This document shows, piece by piece, positions 59,520 to 64,000 of a DNA stretch of 64,000 nt. Every line of letters starts with the position of its first letter. Positions within the stretch are counted from its first letter, which is position 1. The stretch is from Blattamonas nauphoetae (lineage: Eukaryota > Preaxostyla > Oxymonadida): positions 124,001-188,000 of the forward strand of contig JARBJD010000033.1 in assembly GCA_033064195.1 (NCBI GenBank), written 5' to 3'. The position numbers and the translations under genes are program-made. The notes under the pieces were generated by a model that was not told the origin of the DNA, made no database searches, and saw nothing but the letters and a program-made list of their open reading frames with translations.

Positions 59520-60875
59520 GGGACTGACTATAGTTCATCAGCAATACCAACTATAGTTCATCAGAGGCCCATAATTTCATTTTCACTGAAAGCAGCCACT
59601 TTCACCTCTTCACCTCATGTCCATCTCTGACATCGCCTTTCGGAGAGAAAGACGCGGAATCCATCTACACAAATCGTGAGTGTCCCTTTGAGCGAACTGT
59701 AATGTGGAACAGATCACGCCTGATTGCAGAATCTTTATAGCGACTATCATCAATCCAGATGCGAGGGCTTCAAAACTGAGGGACAGAACTCCAGTGAGAA
59801 TGACTTTTTGTCCTCACTTGGCTTCACAGTGCGGTGTCTTGAGGATATTGAAAGCGATACAGCGAATCGCAAGTCTCTGAAAGATCTCCGCTCTCTCTCG
59901 ATGATTTTCTCCTCAGATGCACAACAACTCTATCAGTGATGGATTCCTTGCCTTCTTGGACAGTCTCGTCTCGGATCAGAAAGGTGGGGACAATACTTCA
60001 CACCACATATCAATTTGTTCCTATCTGGTCCACTGGGTACGCTTATCATTTATGAAGGACTCTCGCCTCCAGTTTATGATGTCTCTTCGTTGGTTTGCAA
60101 ACATCTTTAAGCAACAATCCTTCCAGAGGAAGTGACTTTCTGATTACACAGCCATTGTCCGGGTTTTTAACAGTTTTGCACTGTTCATGTGTCCTTTGCA
60201 CGTTCATTATCCTTCTCTCGCAATTTCAATCCTCAAAACCATAAGATGCATTCACTCGAATCATCTCCCACTCAATTCCGATCGTCGAAGAGCTATCTCA
60301 AACCTTTCTCTCCCTGAAGTTCATCCCCTGCACCGTTCTTGATCTTGTAACTCGATACATGAGAGATGTTGTCGTCTATCTTCTAAATCTCGATATTCTC
60401 GCCAATTCTGTCACCTCACATTTCAGACCATCCTTGTCCTATTGAGCACTTTCTGTAATTTACCTCCCTCCAACTATCCTTTATCGGTCTGATAGCTTCC
60501 GTTTCTCCGTTTTTCGCAACTATTTTCAATCACGATTGCTTGATCGCACGATCACATTCCAGATCTTTGATTTCGGCACTCTCGGAGCACACTATCCTTG
60601 TCCCACTCTCCAGGAAGGTTTTTCCTGCTGGACGGAGCTCATTTTAATGGTCTTCCCTCTCAAACTTCTCCTCATCCGATCCACATTAACTCTTTCGACC
60701 CATCAACAGAATAAGTCTTTCAAACTTATCATACACGGCTCAAAACAGTCTTCTTCTTCATTTTGGGTCATTATTTCCATTGTACATCAATAGAAGTTGA
60801 TATGTCTCACAGGTCTCTGATTAAGGGATGCTGATGAACTATAGTTGAAACTGCTGATGAACTATAGACAGTCCC
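59520..60875. mobile_element. 1.36-kb element with long inverted repeats
   Basis: Termini of about 45 bp: GGGACTGACTATAGTTCATC continuing to the right, against GGGACTGTCTATAGTTCATC inward from the other end. Each is internally repeated (TATAGTTCATCAG twice). Exact 8-bp duplication CGTGGAAG at 59512-59519 and 60876-60883. Superfamily unclear. The interior has broken protein-like pieces (for example LDLVTRYMRDVVVYLLNLD at about 60340) that could be a captured host-gene fragment; no transposase was recognised. Confidence 0.9.
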
Positions 60876-60883
60876 CGTGGAAG

Positions 60884-61490
60884 AAACAGTCCCTTTCTTC
60901 ATGGATGGCGAGTGGGGTGAGTTTGGTGACAGAGCGTGTTGTTGGATTGTGGTGTGAAGATCCCATCACAATCGTTGTCCTGATGTGATTGGGGGAAGAG
61001 TGTCTTGTTGGTTCTCTCTTCGTTTTGGTCTGGTTGAGGTCACAGTTTGTCATCTCAGTTCATCTTGATTCTTTCTTTCATTCCATCATGTTCAGAGGTG
61101 GAGGTTGATGAAAAAGCTGGTATCCCAACTTCGATGAGAGATGGGAGTGTGCAATTCGGATGTCCACTCCGTCAAATCTCAACATACAATGAATGAACCT
61201 TGTTATTTTTATCAAATTGTCGAGTAAGACATGCAGTGAAGTGGTTTTAACAACAAATGCTAGACATCAAAAAACACTGTTTTCGGGACGACGACGAAAA
61301 TAAAAGTGATGTTTCATCGTTATGAGGCAATGTTCGCATCTGAAACGAAGGTGAAATGATAGGAAGAGCAAATCAGTGTTGTTGTGACGGTGAGGGTGAT
61401 TTTTAGACTTCGTATCATTCTTGAAGGTGGTTGATCACGACCCATTTTTCCTACGATTGGACATTCCCAACGACATTGTGCCAGATTCCC
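60884..61490. other. intergenic, nothing recognised
   Basis: Short ORFs only. The stretch separates the 59520-60875 element from the next ARM-family gene. Confidence 0.45.
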
Positions 61491-61506
61491 ATAATTGCAT
61501 GGTGAG

Positions 61507-62999
61507 ATGAGAAGAACATTATTGAATTGTCAACCCTCTCCCATTGCAAGCTCATCAGATCAGTCTCGATCCAATAACTCCGATGGGCCTCGTTTATTCT
61601 CCGAACCAGCCTCGGAGTTCCTGGATTGGGATGGAGGCAAGTTGAAAACAACTCCTGACAAATTGAAGATTTACCGATCGTTGGTGATGATGATCAAGGA
61701 TGGCTCTGTGCTTGATTCTTCGTTGGAGAAGAAAGTGAAATGCTTATTTGGCATGGATTTAGTTGGTGAGGTAAAGTTTAGAGTCTGAGGTAAAGTTTAG
61801 TTGGTGAGGTAGGGGTTTAGATCGTGAGGTCGACAATAGTTGTTAATTGTTGGTCATCCGCTGGTTGAAACAGACAACTCAGAACTAAAACAATCTCATC
61901 GCCTCTTTTCGATGAAAACTTCAGAATTAGAGCAGTCTCGAGAGGTTATGTCGAACAAAAAAGTTATGGAGAAAAACGAAACTCTTGAAAACAGTCAATG
62001 TATCCTATCTTCATGTTCACTATATTTCGACTATTGTCTGTTTTGAGCATTATTTTGTGATAAATACATAATTTCTAAAAATAAACATCCATAGAGTGAA
62101 AAAAGTGAGAATTTTTCTGAGCACAATAATCGGAGATATTGAAAGGTTCTGTACAAGTTTTTGAATTCTATCCCTTCGAAACACTCTTGAGTGGTGTGAT
62201 CACTAACTAATCTGAAAATTGAAAAGTGATACCTTTTATGGTTCGTCAGAAATCCGCTACCTCACATACTAAACTTTGGCACTACCTCACCAACTAAAGT
62301 TTACCTCACCAACTAAATCCACGCCGCTTATTTGCACAGATGACGGAATTCGGCAGTACTGTCACGACGACGCTCGTGTGGTCCAATGGCTCGCCCTCAA
62401 CTGGCCACTCGTTGCTCTCATACGTCGACTCAATCATGATTCTCCTTTCGTCGTCCAAACATGGACAGCACAGATCTGTTTTGATGTTTCTGACCCAACT
62501 TGTCCGAAGGGCATATTCCGAAGTTCGCCTATCGCTCATCAAAGCCAACATTATTCCTCAAATGTTCTCGTCTCTGTGCACACTGCCTCGCTCGCTCATC
62601 AACCGAATGGAGCTTTACACCTTTCTTCCCACGATCCTCACATATTCTCTCCAAATGATCTCTCCATCTGGATTTAGGGTTCTCAACCTTCGTGAGCCTC
62701 ATGAACAACAAACTGTTCATGAGACGATGTTGTCACAATTCATCATCCCGTTTGAGGAATGTATTCGGCATCTCTGCGCAAACCGTCACGCAATCGGGGA
62801 AGGATATAACTCTTCACCTTTCATGTTTATTCTTGATCATCTCATCAAAATATGTCCATATCATCAACCAACCATGGATTTCGTGCTTTCCCTGCCAGTC
62901 TGCCTCACATTCACATGCCCACTGACATTCAACGTCCGTGACTTCCTGGCATCGCAATCTGTCTCCACTATTTCTGCTCCGACTGAAAAACAATCTTAG
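61507..62999 (+). pseudogene. ARM-like family gene split by a TA-flanked element
   Basis: The 5' part (ATG 61507; SEFLDWDGGKLKTTPDKLK, then DSSLEKKVKCLFGMDL) stops being family-like at the element 61762-62313. The 3' part resumes in the same frame (FAQMTEFGSTVTTTLVW, SIMILLSSSKHG, RLSLIKANIIPQM, HETMLSQFIIPFEE, HLCANRHAI, CPYHQPTMDFVL), typical of the oxymonad family. Removing the element and one TA joins them in frame. The frame ends at TAG 62997-62999, possibly read through. The gene is disrupted unless the element is spliced out. An upstream start is also possible, as the frame is open 5' of 61507 if TAA is sense. Confidence 0.7.
61762..62313. mobile_element. 552-bp TA-flanked TIR element in an exon
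   Basis: Termini GTTGGTGAGGTAAAGTTTAG and (inward from right) GTTGGTGAGGTAAACTTTAG, flanked by TA at 61760-61761 and 62314-62315. The motif TTAGTTGGTGAGGTA is repeated several times in each end. The interior is AT-rich and non-coding. TA duplication fits Tc1/mariner-type. Each end carries GGTGAGGTAAA, which resembles a 5' splice site. Confidence 0.85.
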
Positions 63000-63217
63000 T
63001 TGAGATTCAAAAGCAGGTTTTTTCAGCACTCGTGTTGCTTGTGATCAGATTGGACCCTTTCTTCTGTTCATGACTTCATGTCGGGGTTGTCACAACAATG
63101 ATATTCTTATCCGTGTCACGAAACTCACATAAAGTTCCCGAAGTCAAGGAAAGGGTCTGATCTCTCTTCATCAAGACCTCCATTCTCAGATTCAGACTTG
63201 AAACGAGTTGTCGAGTC

Positions 63218-64000
63218 ATGCTCTCCCTCTCGCTCCTTCTCTGTCTGTTTCAACACACTTTGGGGACAACTGTCAACGAAATCCAATCGAACAAAGTCTC
63301 CGCGCATCTGAACTCTGAAACTCGTCTCCAAGATCTCGCATCGGTTTTGGGGCAATACTCGCTCTCAAACAGATTTGAATCGAACAGAACTGATGTTCTC
63401 TCCATTGCGGAAGGAACATACATTGGGAGAGACATTGAAATCACTCATCGATCTCTCGAACTCTCAGGCGAATGGTCGTCACAAAGAAACGGACCTGGAA
63501 CCACACTTGTCCCTTCGTGTGTGTCGAAGAGGAAGAGAAATGAAGAGACTGGCGACGACCACGCTGTAGATCGTTGTCTGTTCTCTTTGGCCAACTCGAC
63601 GCTGCGACTGAAATGGATGCGGATTTCTGTTGTCGACACTTCAGCAGAAACAGGAACACCAAGGCTGGCAAGTGTATCAAGCAGCATGCTGTCGATTTGT
63701 GAGAGTGTGCTTGATCTCTCACCGTCAACCAGCCCGATTCTGGTTTGTTCGTCGACGATCGATGAATCAGCAGTGGAATCGTCAGTTGTGTTGAACAAAT
63801 GTTCGATGTCGAGTGAAAGTGGCGAGATGCGTGGTGTTGTCGAAACATCTGCATTTCCATCCTTTGAAGTGTCAGTTTCAGTGTCGATTGTTGGTTGTTC
63901 GTGTGACTCTCAGAGGATTGTGGGAACAGACGGGATTGGCCTAGCATTGACACGAACACCTCGAAAAGGTGAGAAAGTGACTGGAATAATCTCGTCATCG
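63218..64000 (+). CDS. secreted beta-helix protein, 5' part only
   Basis: ATG at 63218-63220 with a clear signal-peptide-like start (MLSLSLLLCLFQHTLG), then 261 residues with no stop to the window edge. The text is Ser/Thr-rich with the beta-helix repeat style of the giant genes at the other end of the window (VLNKCSMSSESGEMRG, VSIVGCSCDSQRIVG). It is a different subfamily from the 1-25,010 genes. C-terminal part lies outside. Function inferred only from the family: secreted or surface protein. Confidence 0.8.
   Translation, partial: MLSLSLLLCLFQHTLGTTVNEIQSNKVSAHLNSETRLQDLASVLGQYSLSNRFESNRTDVLSIAEGTYIGRDIEITHRSLELSGEWSSQRNGPGTTLVPSCVSKRKRNEETGDDHAVDRCLFSLANSTLRLKWMRISVVDTSAETGTPRLASVSSSMLSICESVLDLSPSTSPILVCSSTIDESAVESSVVLNKCSMSSESGEMRGVVETSAFPSFEVSVSVSIVGCSCDSQRIVGTDGIGLALTRTPRKGEKVTGIISSS

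Overview
The window looks like nuclear DNA of an oxymonad flagellate, most probably Blattamonas or a close relative. The support is short GT-AG introns, families of very large secreted beta-helix proteins, and a paralogous ARM/HEAT-like family with SPRY-like relatives that I recognise from that lineage by memory only, not by a search. The strongest direct signal is the genetic code. At about nine places an in-frame TAA or TAG sits inside clearly continuous coding sequence (12062-12064, 58997-58999, 48789-48791, 38992, 49569, 47600, 25603, 30108, and 48183 less surely), and in one family alignment the TAA falls on a conserved Gln. TGA looks like the main or only stop. Gene ends given here therefore run to TGA, and I say so where an earlier TAA might still be the stop. 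Layout: 1-25,010 is a tandem segmental duplication. Each copy is a divergent pair of giant secreted beta-helix genes (1-1437 minus with 1669-6285 plus; 9272-14287 minus with 14531-22033 plus) followed by a decayed tail. The junction between the copies holds a hAT-type MITE (8059-9069) that carries a second inverted-repeat element with a tRNA-like pol III unit. Region 26,641-38,000 appears to be one 11.36 kb hAT element: CAGACCTTTGA ends, an exact 8-bp target duplication GGGATGAT, and an intact 744-residue transposase at the right end. Inside it are a spliced minus-strand gene, a 17-bp minisatellite of about 65 units, and a nested 3.69 kb element (30150-33839, duplication CAAACAAC), which itself holds a second copy of the MITE. 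The hAT insertion fell on the start codon of a cysteine-less peroxiredoxin-like gene (38004). Region 38,000-53,000 is ordinary genic DNA: an ARM-family gene, a five-repeat ubiquitin-like protein ending in Gly-Gly, a TTBK-type kinase with a CaaX-like end, a D-2-hydroxyacid dehydrogenase, and ARM plus SPRY-like genes. Region 53,000-64,000 holds a large ARM-like gene and then a dense set of DNA transposons: a TA-flanked mariner-like element with a hAT element inside it, an 8-bp-duplication element with 46-bp ends, and a TA-flanked element splitting an exon. These surround or split more ARM-family genes. The window ends in the 5' part of another secreted beta-helix gene. No retroviral, viral, CRISPR, rRNA or standard tRNA features were seen.
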